NCBI GenBank assembly: GCA_030685235.1
Contig: MU839149.1
Location: forward strand, 1 to 64,000
Source of the DNA: Copromyces sp. CBS 386.78
Lineage: Eukaryota; Ascomycota; Sordariomycetes; Sordariales; Sordariaceae
Direction: 5' to 3'
Length of the DNA stretch: 64,000 nucleotides
In this document: in pieces, positions 1-13,700 of the stretch
Layout of the letters: each line of letters begins with the position of its first letter
Position numbering within the stretch: the first letter of the stretch is position 1
Position numbers and translations under genes: made by a program
Notes under the pieces: generated by a model
The model's input: the letters and a program-made list of their open reading frames with translations, nothing else
Databases searched by the model: none
What the model was told of the DNA's origin: nothing

Positions 1-72
1 ATTTTTATTTTTATTTTTATTTTTATTTTTATTTTTATTTTTATTTTTATTTTTATTTTTATTTTTATTTTT
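1..72. repeat. (ATTTTT)12 microsatellite
   Basis: Twelve uninterrupted copies of the hexamer ATTTTT open the window, so the array may continue upstream of it. It is not the TTAGGG telomere repeat. Confidence 0.95.
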
Positions 73-102
73 AACTTAGTCGGTTTCGCTGCCCCCGGCC
101 TT

Positions 103-156
103 AAGGAGTTGCCGGCCAGTAGGGAGTTGCCGGCAGGCAAGGACTTACCGGCAGGC
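103..156 (+). repeat. Three 18-bp tandem repeats, GC-rich, coding-like
   Basis: Copies lie at 103-120, 121-138 and 139-156 and differ by only a few bases. In the forward frame they read as a degenerate hexapeptide of the form K/R-E/D-L-P-A-G/S, and the frame is open from about 76 to 171. The tract is unmutated and GC-rich, unlike its surroundings, and forms the left flank of the retrotransposon that begins at 172. It may be a fragment of a disrupted gene; no start codon or domain is visible. Confidence 0.75.
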
Positions 157-171
157 AAAAAACTTGGTCGT

Positions 172-528
172 TATCACGGGGCAAGGCGAACGTTAGGTAT
201 CTGTAAAGACATTCGTAATTGTACGAAGAAGAGGAAACTATCTGGGGGAGCCCTGATGGCCATCTATATACAATAAGCATACAGCCCGTACAGCCTAGTC
301 ATCCCATAGATCATCCCATAGATCATCCTATAAGCTAGTGTAGTTTATATAGCTTTAGCGATAGGGGTAGGCTAACAACCGCAACTAGTCAGATATTAAA
401 TGCGTTTAACTATATTTACTATACTAGGTCTTTACAATTAATTAGAGTATATTATTAACTTAGTAACTATTACTATAGTAAAGGTAGTAATATAGGACGG
501 TTAATCAATAATAGATAATTTTATAATA
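172..528 (-). repeat. Left LTR (3' LTR of the minus-strand element)
   Basis: This 357-bp repeat matches 7551-7907 end to end. On the minus strand it would originally have run TG...CA; the terminal dinucleotides are now TA because of RIP. The outer half (172 to about 380) is almost unmutated, whereas the inner half is heavily mutated. Confidence 0.9.
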
Positions 529-599
529 TTTCCCTCGCTTAAAATACCCTTGGGGTGAAAATACTTCCTTTTTTAATTTATAATATTTATTACTTACTT

Positions 600-3500
600 T
601 TTTATATTATTTTTACTTTCCTTTTTAGGCCGCTACCTTACCCTCTTAATAACGTAATAATCGTTATACTATTAGTATTGTATTTGTCTTTTCTAGCGGT
701 TGGTCCGTCTTAACGGCCTTCTTTAGAGCCTTCTTAACTTTATAGCGACGTTTTTCGTTTATAATCTATTATAGTAGTATTAGTACATTTAAGTTATTAT
801 TATAAAACTTTCTAAGGTTGTCGATATAATATTCTACGTCCTTTTATAATTATTAAATAGGATTGTAGGGGTTTCCTTAAATTACCTAGTACTTTTATTT
901 ACTATTTTTTATATTAAAACGGCAATCGTCAATAGTTTTGTAGAATTATTCGACTACGTTTTTAATATTATTTATTCGTTTTATAATCCGCTTATTATTT
1001 ATTCGGATATTTTAAGTTTTATTTTACCCGGGGATCCCTTAATAATTCTAAGGTTTTACTATATTAATATAGAAAGTGCGGTTATACTTTATATTAACAG
1101 GGAATTTTAGTATAATATAATAGTTATTTATTTTTACAATTTCGAAAAGCCCTTCCTATAATAGCGTAAGCTTAATTTATAGACGGCCTAATATAAGGTT
1201 AATTGTATTAAATAAGATTTTATTACCGATATAATATTTCGGCGTATTAGACCGTTTCTCGTTAGCGGTTTCTTCGTATTATATTTAACTATTCCTAATT
1301 ATAGCGGTGATTTTATTTAATATTATATTAAACTAATCGGCGATTTTATTAATTTTAAAGTATTCTACCCGCTATACTTTAAAAAGTTTTAATAAGTATA
1401 GTTGGGCGGGTTCGACTCTTATTCGAAAGTAAAAATTATAATTTATAAAGAATAGGGATACGCCAATATTATTTGAATATATATTATTACTTACGAACTC
1501 TATTAAAGGTAATTAATCGACTTAATCGTTTTAAGCCTAATTAATATACGTACGAAGGAAACGCTTTAATTTAACGTTAATATATTCGGTCTAACTATTA
1601 ATTTTTTTGTAGAAAGTAGATAATAGTTTTAAGGTAATTCTTAGCCTTTTAAATAAAGCTTTTTAAAATTATAAAACGAATTAGGTACTATAATTAGAAA
1701 CGATAATATCCAGCAGGTTATAAAGGGTATAAATTTTTTTAATAAATTAATTAATAAGTTCTTCTATAATTAGTATTTCAATTAAGATATAGTACTTGAT
1801 TTTCGTTAAACGGTCTATTATTATAGCGATATATTTATACTTTCGGCTTCCCCGGACGTAGGGCATTATAGGGGTGATATAATTAATAGTAATATCCTTT
1901 TATAGGGTAAAAAGTATTAGTAAAGACTTTAAAAACCTTATTAATATATATTATAACAGTTTTATCTTTGTATATTAGAAATAGGTTTTATAATAAAACC
2001 GGACGGCCTTTTTTATATTTAATTAATAAAATGAGCGATTAAAGGTAGTAAACGTTTTATCCCAGCCTTAGTAACTTACTAGTACGGGTTTATAATACTT
2101 TCGTATAAAATATAATTATAGTATAGTATTTTTTAGGTCGATTATAAGCGTTAAATATTAGTATACTTTATTATTAATTATATAGTATTCTGCGAAAATT
2201 ATTTTTCTTATACTTTTCTTTAGTACTTTGGGCTATATTCGACGGTTTTCGTTTATAAGGGCGGTTATTAAATTTTAATAGAAAATTAAATTATAGTAAT
2301 TAGCATTAATTAATTTATTTATAAATGATTTTTCTAAATTAAATTTATAAATATAGATATAATTTATAAAAATAGAAGGGTCGAAAAGTATTTTATAGCG
2401 GGCTTTTAGCCGGTCGTTATTTATATCCTTTGGTATATCTTCTAATTTTTTATTTAGGGCATTAAAATAAATTTGGAAAATGCTTGGCCTATATTTAATA
2501 GTAAAGTTAAATTTAAATAGGAAATTAAATTATTATATATATTACGGCGTGAATTTCTTATTTTCCGTAAAGGTTTATAGGCCTTTATAGTCGGTTAGGA
2601 TTTTAAATAGTTTTTAGGCGCCCTATAATTCCGGTCCTTATTCTTCTAAGGCTTTAATAATTATAAGTAATTCTTTATTATAAATATTGTAATTATATTT
2701 TATAGCGGAGTATTTTTATGAAAAATATGCGATTGGGTATAAAATATTCTCGTTATTATATTAGGATAATATATTACTTACAGCTTAATTAGAAGCATTG
2801 GTTTTAACTACGGTTGGGTAGGACTAGTCGTAAATTCGAAGGACAGGACCCGTAGTAAAAACTTTCTTTAATTCTTTAAAAGTTCTTTAATAGTCTTCTA
2901 TCTAATACTATTCGGCTAATTTCTTTATAAAGTTATATAATAGAATAATTATAATTAAGAAGTATTAAATAAAGCGCCGGTAGAAATTTATAAATCCTAA
3001 GAACCTTTAGAATTAGCGTTATAATTACGGAGCCTCCTATTCAATAACGGCTTTTACTTTCGTAAAGTCTATTTCTATACTTTTTAATATAATAAAAAGG
3101 TTTAAATATTTTATACGGGTAATATTAAATTTATATTTATCGATATTTAATTAAAGGTTAACGTTAATTATTCTTTTAAAGATTTTATTTATATAGGTAG
3201 TATATTCTTCTACATTTTCGGAGTAAATAAGGATATTATTTAGGTATATTATTATATAAATATTTAAAATATTATATAGTATATCGTTAATATAATTCTA
3301 GAATATGCTAGGTATGCCCTAAAGGCCGAAAGGAAAGATTAGTAATTTATAAAAATTAAAACGTATAATGAAAGTAGTTAATTATTTATAGCTTTCTTAA
3401 ATATAAATTCGGTTAAAAGCGGCGATAATATTTAATTTAGTAAAGACTTTAATATAGTAAATAGTATTAAGAGTTTTTTTAATTAGTAGAAGCAGGTATT

Positions 3501-5600
3501 ATATTTTGAATATAATATTATTAATATTATAATAATTAATATAAATACGAATATCCCCGCTGGGTTTATTTATAAGGAATAAGGGTAAAATTGCTTAGGA
3601 TTAGGAAAATTTAATAAAATTATTCTCTAACTAATTATCGATCTATTTTTTAACGATGGTTATTTCTATAAGTAAAACTAGTTAATAGCGGACATTCGGC
3701 GGCTTTTCCCCTGGCGTAAATTCGATTTTGTAGTTGTATATTCGATAGGGCGGAAGTTTATTCGCTTTTTTAATACGGAAAGCGTTAATTCTTTTTTAAT
3801 ACTTATATAGGAGTTTGAATTTAATCTCCTTATCGGTTTTCGGAAGCCGGTTAATTTTTTTATAGAACGTTAGTACGTTTTCTTCTATAATTTTTATAAT
3901 AATAGCCTCGTATATAAATATATTTATATTTAGGTTACTTATAAAAATAGCGGTTCGGGCGATTTTAACAATTATTAATTCTTTTTAATCTACGTCCCTT
4001 ACGTATATATTAATAAATTCGTAGAAGCACTTTAGGAAGCGGTCTTTATATTATTTACTTTTATTATTTATAATATTTTAGGCTATTTCTTTAATAAAGT
4101 CATTATAAATATTAGTTTTATAGAAGGTAATTAGCCGGTAAATCTCTATATAATTCGTAAGGTAGGGTTATAAATTATATATTTTATATAGGAAATTAAA
4201 GGCGGCAATATTAAAATTACGTATATCCTAAATATTAATTCGTCCTTCGATTATTTTAAACCGCCTTATAATTAAATAAGTAGTACCGGAAGAATTCTTT
4301 ACGCATTTTATTTTTCTATAAGGCGGCGCGGGTATAAAAGGTTCTACTACCTATTTTAATATATTATAATTTAGTAAAGTTGCGTTTTTAATAAATTTTT
4401 TAATAGGAAGTTTAAAATAGTATAAAAGGAAGTCGCGGCGGTATAGCTACGCCCCTTATTTTAAATAAAAATTCTCGTTAGCTTTATAAAAATTATAAAA
4501 ATTATAGGCTTTACCCTTAGGGCAATTTTCGTAGGGCTTGCAATAGGGGGCCGGGGCGGAGATAGAATTATTTTCTAGTAGTAATTTTAATATTTAAATA
4601 TCGCTATATTCCGGTCCGTTATAAGGGATATAATTTTAAAATTGTAATAGCCCTAGTATATTCTAAGAGGCTTTTATTAGTATAAGAGTAGTACGGAATT
4701 AAAGTTAGTTTTTAATAATAATTCTAAATTTTAGTAATAGTAATCTACCTTACTAGTAGTTTTGTCGATATTTTTATCGGTGGTTTTGGGGTGGTATTTT
4801 GGATTTTAAAATTCTTTTAAATTTTAATAAAATAGTAATCGATCCCTTAGAATCTAATATTCTATTAGATTTTAGCGAAGTAGTAGCTTCGACGGTTGAA
4901 TATTACTATATATAGGTCTTTCTATAAAGATTAAGTATTAATCCCCTAGAATCTAATATTCTAATAGATTCTAGTAAGGTAGTAATTTCGGTAATTAAAT
5001 ATCGCCGCGTATAAATCCCTCTATAGGGATTAGAATCGAATAATTTATTAAATTGCCTTTTATCCGGCCGATATAATTATTTATTTTAGGTAGAAGCCCT
5101 AATATCTTTAGGATATTTAATAATACTCTTTTATCCCGTTCGTTTATTATTACCGTATAAAATTAGTAATACAAATTATTAGGAGAGTAGTTTTATATAT
5201 TAGGGGCGTTCCATAGGGAAATAGGGAGATTTAATAGGAAGTATCGGTCGGCGTACTAATTAGTAAATTGGATTTTCCTTTTTATTTAAAAGATTTATAA
5301 TTCGTATTTCCTAAGCTAGGGTAATCTTAAAATAATAGGGTAGTTAGGGGAGATATTATAAATTAGGAACGTGATATTTTCTAAATAATAACTAATATAA
5401 AGGCTTGCTATAAATCTTTTAATAATAAGCCCTTTTATAATATTATTAATAAAAATTAATTTTTTAAATTTTAAAAATTTAAATATAGCGAATCTATTTT
5501 TCCTTATAAAAGAACGGTTAATAAAAATAAAAATTATATAATTACTATTAATAAAAATTGTATAATAAATTTTATACGGTTCGAAGAATAGATAAAAAGA
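600..5600 (-). pseudogene. RIP-mutated pol relic of the first LTR element
   Basis: Read on the minus strand from high to low coordinates, the region holds protease-like sequence (about 4.0-4.6 kb), reverse transcriptase (about 2.9-3.7 kb, with the fungal gypsy phrase FPFGL followed by GIPSIF and the YLNN site), RNase H (about 2.3-2.9 kb) and integrase, including a C-terminal GPF-like segment near 1.1-1.3 kb. Frames are broken by many TAA/TAG codons where CAA/CAG or TGG would be expected. It is a non-functional relic; domain limits other than the RT site are approximate. Confidence 0.75.
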
Positions 5601-7550
5601 AAGGAGTAATAAATTTTAATAGAGATTATTTAGTAAATTAATAACGATTATTTCTAGATTTTTGAGCGGCTCCTTCCTTCTTTTTATAGACTTTTTTCGC
5701 CTTTGTAGGCAATTATTTATAAGGTTTAATTATTTCCTTAATTATTATTTACATTATTATTATAATATTCTTCGTTTTCGTTTTCTTCTCTAATATTTAT
5801 AGTACAAAGGTTTATATTATTACCATATCCCCGTTAGCCGGCCGCCGGGGGGTTAATATTAATATTACCGTTATTATTAGTATTCCTAGTATTTTAACCG
5901 GAACTTCCGCTTCCCCGGCTTCCTCTACCTCTTTTTCGGCTACTTCGGCCTCTTTTATTGCTTCTTCGGCCCTCCCTATTACTAGTTTAAGGGCTGCGAT
6001 CGCCGTAATTAATACTATTACGGTAATTCTTTATAATATACCTTTTTTTTCTATATTTATAATATTGGTTATTCATATTCTAATATTTAATAATATTGCT
6101 ATAAACGGTATGTAAAATATGAATAGTATTAAGGTCTATAATATTGCCTCTTTTATTAACGGTCTTTCCCGAATTATTATTAGAATTCGAATTAGAAATT
6201 TTATTAATAGCGGATTTAAATTTATAGTCGTCGTCTTTAATATTATACGCGAAATTATAGTAGAGTAATAATTATTTTTTAAAATTATTTTTAGCGGAGA
6301 GGGTTTATTAATAAATAAAAGAAGTATGGAATTTTTAGGAGATTTTATTCTATAAGTAATATATTTTTATAGCGTCGTTTAAATTATAGTAATTAATAGT
6401 TTTAATATATTCTATTTTAAAATCGGCGAAGAAATAGTTTCCTTATTTAAATTTATTAAATTTGCGGGTAGTATTTAAGCGTAAATTTATATTATTATAA
6501 TAAGTATTTAAAAAGGATAGGAATTTAATATTTATTTTCTATTACTAAACCTTAGGATTATTAAAGTTTATAAGGATTTTCTAAATATTTTTATCGATTA
6601 AAGTAATTACTTTAAAGTTAAGTAAGTAGTTTGCGTAAGCGATTTTAATTTTTTCGTTAGGGAATTTAATAGTATTTAGGGTCTAAATAGAAAGGATACG
6701 GCCTTTTTACATTAAATATACTTTATTATATTTAATATAGTCTATTTAAATAGTTATAAAGGGTTTAGGGTCCGGGAAGAATAGTTTCTAGTACTTTACT
6801 ATATTTATATTATCGTCTATAGTAATTTAAGCGGTATAATTCTACTAATTTATAGCGAGAACGGCCTACGCTTCCTAGGTGAGGCTTTGTACGTTATTAA
6901 ATTCGGTATAAACTTAATAAAGTTCTTCTTAAATTTAGTAAAGGTCTTTTAGAATTTATTTATATTTGTTAAAAATATTAATATATTGTTCTTTTTTAAA
7001 TTGGAATTTAAATTAAAAGTTCTAAAATTCCTTAATAGTAATAGTAAGATAATAATCGAATATTTTAATTATTCGGGTAATAGGGTTAATAATTATTTAA
7101 AATATTCTTCCTTCGGTTAAATTAAAGGAATTAATAAAGGTATTATTATAAATAAGTTCAACCTTTATTAAATATTAAATAATAGTTATAATAAGAGTTA
7201 TAATTATATTAATACGAAAGAGGCTACTTAAAGTTATTAAATAGTTTTCTTCGTTAGTAGGGGGGTTAGAACTCTTTATTAGTACTTTTAAACTTTCTGG
7301 CTTATCGGTATAATTTAATATATTAGGTATTTCGATATTGTTATCCGTAATATATTCTAATAATTAGGCTTATTACGGGGCGTCTAGGAGGATACTTTCG
7401 TCTATAATAATATTATTATTATTTAGAATTATAAATTCGGGCCTTCGTAGCCTCCTATTCTTTAGCGATTAGTAGCGTCGTTTAATTATATTAAATAACG
7501 TACGTTTAAAAAAATATACGTTTGTAATATAATAGTTAAATATAATTAAC

Positions 7551-7907
7551 TATTATAAGGTAAGGCGAACGTTAAGTATTTATAAAAATATTTATAATTA
7601 TACAAAGAAGAAGAAGCTATTTGGGGGAGTTTTAATAGTTATTTATATATAGTAAATATATAGCCCGTATAGCTTAATTATCCTATAGATCATCCTATAG
7701 ATTATCTTATAAGCTAATATAGTTTATATAGTTTTGGCGATAGGGGTAGGCTAATAACTGTAACCAATTAAATATTAAATACGTTCAACCGCATTTACTA
7801 TATTAGGTCTCTATAGCCAATTAGAGTATACTATTAACCCGGCAACTATTGCCGTAGTAAAGGTAGCGATATAGGACGGTTAATCAGTTATAGATAACCC
7901 TATGACA
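7551..7907 (-). repeat. Right LTR (5' LTR of the minus-strand element)
   Basis: This 357-bp repeat pairs with 172-528. On the minus strand it begins TGTCATAGGG. Here the right-hand, outer half (about 7,770-7,907) is nearly unmutated and the inner half is decayed, the mirror image of the left LTR. Just inside it, 7531-7550 holds a short inverted repeat around the expected primer-binding site; a related segment lies beside the LTR at 24,014. Confidence 0.9.
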
Positions 7908-7912
7908 GTCGT

Positions 7913-8365
7913 TTTTAGTTTTCTGCTATCCAACATCTAAGAAAAACGCTTCTTTTCGATTTTCTCAACAACCAGGCACCGGAAAAAGATATAACCGGTA
8001 TCAAAATGACCGCCTAATCGAGGCGGACATTTTGGTGACTTTTTTATTTTAATGCATTCCCTAAAAGTGGTTTTTTTTCATCAAAATAGAAAAGTGTTTA
8101 AAAAGTGTCTCGTATCTCTACTAGGATCCACTATCCTAACTAATCAATCGAATGCGAGATACTATGCGAATAGTACGCACGGACGTACACGGATCAATAT
8201 ATCGTCCGTATTTTTTTGCATTCGCAGCGTCTAAACAGAAACACCGCCCGCGGCGGTAATGCGGGCCCACGGACCGCTACCTTTGGTGCGGATTTTCCGT
8301 AACAACACTTTTAGTGCCGTGGGCCGCGCATCACCTTGCTTGAGCATGGTGTTTCAAAAATAAAG
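7913..8365. other. Unmutated GC-richer island with foldback structures
   Basis: This is the right flank of the retrotransposon's target site. It has normal base composition and CpA content, so it escaped RIP and was probably single-copy when RIP acted. Two dyads stand out. One is a hairpin at 8002-8034 with arms of about 14 bp around AATCG. The other is a larger fold between about 8240 and 8357, whose GC-rich arms are GCGGGCCCACGG and CCGTGGGCCGCGC. No convincing protein is encoded; the short open frame at 8052-8234 matches nothing recognisable. Confidence 0.6.
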
Positions 8366-11300
8366 GAAGGTCGGAGAACTATTAAAGTTTTAATTGCTTT
8401 AGAGCCGAATTATCCCGCTTATTCTAATTTTAAGACTTAGGAATTTGAATAGTATAAGGGTAGAGATTTTAATAAACCCGATTATATTTTAAAATTTAAT
8501 ATCCTCTATTAAAGTATTAGAGGAAAGTAGGAGGAAATATAGAAATTAAAGGGGAAGAAGATATTAGTTTTAATTAATATTATTTAAATTAGGAAGTATA
8601 ATTATTTTTATAATTTAATACTAAAGGTTCGAAAGTAGGTCGCCTTTATATATATTATTTTAATTAAAGATAAGGAGTTCCCTAGTAAATTTCCGAAGGT
8701 TATAGAATTAATTAATTCGGGAAATGAAGTCGAAATTAGTATAATACTTTTAATTTTTATAATAATTATCGCCTTTAAAGAGACTAAAAAGGTTTGGGTT
8801 TCCGAAGGTGATTTTTTTAATAATACCCCTATATTTTTATTTATCCCTTTTATTTTAATTATTAATATAATTAAGAAAGGAATTAAGCGTAATATTAATA
8901 TTATAGAGGAAAAGTAAGCCGCTTCTAAATTTATTATTAAGAAGGTTAAAAAAGTCTACTTCTCTAACTAATTTAAAAATCTTAAAGTTTACGACGATAT
9001 TGCGGATTTGAAGGAGTTTTATTTTATAGTTGCGAAGTTTATAAATGCTAAGGTCTCGGTTATTATTGAAGATATTATTAAATATAACTCTATTAATATT
9101 ATAGTTATTTATTGCTAGGTAGATCTGTTTGCTAATACCATTTATAATAATAATTACGACTTATTTAAGCCTAAGTTTAAATATAATAGTAGTATTACCT
9201 ATAATAATACCTTAGAAATTAATAAATTCGTCCCTATCGTATTTAAAGGACTTATTGTATTTAAAGGACTTATTTAGGTTAATATTATAAATATTAAGTA
9301 GAAATCTATTTATAGCTATATTTTAATTAATTTTATCGAATTAATAAAGGAGAATATTTAAATTATTTACAGTTAAATCGATTAATTAATATTTATTAAT
9401 ATTCTTTTAGAATAGTAGAAGATTAATAAGTTTAAAATTAAATCAATTAGGAAGGTATTATTCTGTAATATTTCTATTAATATCGTTAAATACGCTAAAA
9501 TATTTATTTTAGCTTTAGGGAATAGAATTACCTAATTCTTTATATTATTTTACGCTAATAATTTCCGTTAAAACGAAAGGAGGGGAGAAAATTACTACTT
9601 TATTTAATATAAGAATTAAATATAATATTATTTATAAAGGATTAGTAAATTATTTCGGCTTAATGAATATTAATATTGAGATTATTAATATTAATAGTAA
9701 TGGTAGTTAAAAGGGATTCTTTAGTAAGATTTATAAGAAGATTTATTTATTCGATAAAGGTAAAGAAATTTATTTTTTTATTACTGAGAATTGCTTGCCT
9801 AATTATAAAATTATTTTGGGTCTGCCCTTCTTTTAAAACGCTAATATTTATATAAAGTACAATAAAAATAAGAAGAATTATATTTCTATTACTATTAATA
9901 AGATAGTAATCTGTACTATTTTAACCGTTACCCCCGAAGTATATAAAGGCGGTAAAGATTTTGAAGCTTAGAAGTTAATTAGAGCCGATTAACGGGTTTA
10001 ATTCCCGAATAATATTTATAGCCTCTATATAATTTGGTAGAAATAATATTATAAATATTAGTTCTTTAATAAGAATAAAATTATTAAATTGGATAGAATT
10101 TGAGGAAGATAATAAGAAGATCGCTATATTTACGGATAAAGTAGTAGAAAATTTAGTAGAAATATTATTTGAAGAGAAGGAAAAATATAAAGCGTTGCAA
10201 AAAATTTAGGGGATTATTGGAAAAGGAAATGTTAGTTTTAGGGTTAATTCGGGTTTAAAGAATATTATTTAACTATATTCGGTATAAGGTAGAGGAAGGG
10301 ATTTTGGGATTAATATTAAAAAGGATTTGGAGGAGTTAAAGATAATAGTTATTTTCCGGTAAATAAAGAGGAGGATTAAAAAAACGTTAATAAGGGAGTT
10401 TAAGAAGGTTATAAGGAAATCCGTAGGGAAAGCGAGGTAAATATTAATATTTTTCCGCGTATAAATTAATATTATATATAAGAGGGTCGGCCAAAAAGTT
10501 AACTTAATTAATAACGCGGGATTTAATAGGTTAAAGCCGGTAGGAAACCCTAATTAGAAGGTAAATAAATAGGTTTAAATATAGGAGTAGATTATTAATA
10601 TTTTAGAAAACTTCGGTATAGAGTAGGATAATTATATTATTTTCTAATTTATAGAGTTAATTAAAGGGTCGAATTTAATTGAGGAGCGTTTTTAAACTAT
10701 AATTAAAATAGTCTAAAATATTTTAAACGATAGCGAAATTGAATTATTTATTTATATTTTTTATAATAAGGAATATATTCTTACTTAGGATTTTATAGAG
10801 TACGGAAAATTCGATCCTAATATAATTCCCCTTTAATAAATCCGTATTATTTTATATTTAATTTAGTAAATTAAAGCTATCCCTATCCCTAAGGCTCTCT
10901 ATAACCAAATTTGTAATTTATTTAAGGAAAGGATAAAGAAAGGAATTTTCGAAGAAAGTTATACTATTTACTAAAATAATTAATTTTTCGTTATTAAGAA
11001 GGATAGAAGTATACGTTTAATTAATGATATTTAAAAGATTAATTAGGTTATTTTAAAAAATATAAATTTACCCCCGGGTTACGAAGAGTTTAGCGAAGGT
11101 TTTAAAAGTTATAAAATAATCTTTCTATTCGATTTCTTTTCTAATTATAATTAAATCCCCTTCGAGGAGACTAGTAAAAATATTATTATTTTCTCTATAC
11201 CCTTTAACTACTTTAAAATAACGATTTTACTTTAAGGAAATATTAATTTTATTACCTAATTTATAAGGATAATAATTAGAATATTCTACAACTTAATTTC

Positions 11301-13700
11301 CGATATTTATTAACTTTATTTTAATAATATTTATATTAAAGGCCCCCAGATAAATTACAATAAGAAGGAAATTAATATAAAGGGAATTAGGAAATACGTT
11401 TTAAAATATTTAATTAATATTAATAAAGTTTTATTTAATATAGAATTAACCTGAGGAATTATTGTAATTATTAAATTTAATTAATATTAGAACGAAATTA
11501 TATTTGTAGGATACCTTTATAATCCTAACGGGAAATCCTTAAATAAAAATAAGGTTATAAAAATTAACGAATAAATTTATTACAAATACCGACTAGATAG
11601 GAAGGGTAAGGAAATTAAATAAATTAGAGCCTTTATTAGAATTATTAAATATTATAGAATCCAGATTAAAAATTTCGGTATTATTATAATCCCCTTTTAT
11701 ATATTAATAAAGAAGGGAATTAAATAGATTTAGATTGAGAATAAGTAATTCGTAATAGAATACTTTTAATACTTTATAACTACCGCCCTAATTCTAACAA
11801 CCCTTATTTACAACGACCCGAGGTATAATATAATCTACTTTATAATTAATATTTTAATTGAAGGATGGGGAATAATATTAGAGTAGATCGGCCCCAATAA
11901 TAAGAGATACCCTTATAGGTTCGAAAGTGGGATTTAATTAGAGGTTAAAAAGTGAGATAATATTATTAAGAAGGAGTTTTGAAGTCTCTTTTATATTTTT
12001 AAACGTTTATAAAGATACTTATTCGGCGTTCGCTTTATTATTAAGATAAATATTATAATCCTTATATATTAATTTAATAGTATTATTAGTAACGTCCTTA
12101 ATATTTTATTAATAAAATAGATTATTTAAATTAAAATTTTCGACTTCGAAATTAAATATATTTTTAAAAGTACGAATATAATTGCCAATAATTTATTTTA
12201 TAAACTTTTAAGGCTTTCTAATCTCTATAAAAAGGAGTATAAAATAAATATTAACGATTTTATAAATACGTAAATCTATTCTATCTTCGTTATTTATACC
12301 GATACCCTAAAACCTATTTTTAAAGGAAATTAGTTAGACCTTTCTTACGAAATCTCTACTTATTTAATAATATATAAGGTTTTTAGCCGTTTAACAGGAT
12401 CTATTTTTAAATATTAATTCTATAATAATATTATAAAATATTTTATTTCCGAGGGAGCTTTCTAATTATAATTAACGAATTTTTCGTAATTTCTACAGAA
12501 GTTAGTTAATAGCCTTACGGAGCGTAAGTAAATTATATTTCATTATTACGACGAAGTAGGCTATTAAGGAAGGGAAGGGACGTATTACTATATTACCGAA
12601 TATTACTATTAGAAAGGTATATATATTAATATAAAGGAATTAATCCGCTCTTATCTAGCTTACTAGAAATATAATTTTAAGAGATTCGAAGATAGATATT
12701 AATGGATATTTCCTAGTATTTAATTTATAGGAAAGTAGATTCTTAATATTTAATTTATACCTAATATAAGTAGAAAGAGAGTACTTTTATTAGAAGCTAG
12801 AAATAATTTTATTAATTACGTAGAAATTACTATTCTACTTAATATTAAAGTAGAAAACGTTTAGAAGTTCTTTAAATTAATTTTTTTCTATTAGGGATTT
12901 CTTATTTTTATTTTAATAAACGGTAATTTAAAATTTATAAAAATATTCAAAGAAGTAATTAATTTATTAGAGATTTTAAAATATATTATTACCCTTTATA
13001 ACTCGAAGACGAATAAATTAAATAAATAAGGATATTTAATTATTACCACCTCCCTAACTAAAATAACCAATAGGAATAACGTTAATTAAAAGATATATTT
13101 ACTTTATATTCTTTTTACCAATTATATAATAATAAGAAGTAATTACAAATATACTCCCTTTTAACTTACTTATAATTATAACCTAATTACCCCTATTAAA
13201 TTTAATCTACCTTCTTAGAAAATAGTAAATTGGGAAAACAATAATAAATATATAATAAGAGAGGAGTTAATTTCTATTATAGCCGCTATATATATAAATA
13301 TTAAATATTATTTCGTTTAGGCAGCCGAGAAAATTACGGTAGTAAAAGAAAAGGTTACTAATTACTATAATAAGTATAATTAGCGAAAAATAAAACTTTT
13401 AAATAGTTAAATTGAAGAAGGAAATTTAGTATTAATTTATAATAATATCCGACGTATTAATATAAATTCTAATAGGAAGTTAATTTATTAGTAGAGAGGT
13501 CCGTACTATATCCGCCGAATTTCGGGTAACATTTATTATATCAGGACTTTCGATAGTATAGAAATTAATAAACCAATTAATTTTTAGAAGATTAAGAAAT
13601 TTATTATAAAGGATAATATAATATTAATAGTAAACGAGCCTGAGGTTTTATTAAATTAAATTAATTTCGAGGGAGGATAAAGAGACTTTAAGTCGTTTAA
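8366..13700 (+). mobile_element. Ty3/gypsy retrotransposon relic, plus strand, RIP-mutated
   Basis: Pol order is visible on the plus strand. A retropepsin C-terminal part, IILGLPFF, lies at about 9,792-9,845. RT begins near 10,860, with IKKDRSIRLINDI at 10,985-11,030 followed by LPPGYEEFSEGF. The RT catalytic box is YFNN (from YFDD) at 11,317-11,328, followed by IYIKGP. An integrase zinc-binding segment (H-Y-Y-D-E-V-G-Y-stop-G-R) starts at 12,541, and an integrase C-terminal RGPYYIRRI phrase lies near 13,490. A gag-like open stretch occupies 8.39-9.1 kb. LTRs were not found. All frames contain RIP-type stops, so the element is dead. Confidence 0.8.

Larger units (their letters stand above)
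172..7907 (-). mobile_element. Complete LTR retrotransposon (Ty3/gypsy type), RIP-inactivated
   Basis: The 7,736-bp element has two LTRs of identical length (357 bp) and a 5-bp target duplication, GTCGT, at 167-171 and 7908-7912. Pol reads on the minus strand. The reverse-transcriptase active site is recognisable at 3235-3246, where YLDD has become YLNN, followed by ILIYSENVEEYTTYINK. Integrase-like sequence lies at lower coordinates (about 1,050-2,200) and gag toward 5.7-7.4 kb, the order expected for a minus-strand gypsy element. Every frame is full of stops. Transition-only damage and near-absence of CpA indicate RIP. A purine-rich tract abuts the left (3') LTR at 529-540. Confidence 0.9.

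Noticed and set aside
1..72. Telomeric repeat
   Set aside because: The unit is ATTTTT, not TTAGGG.
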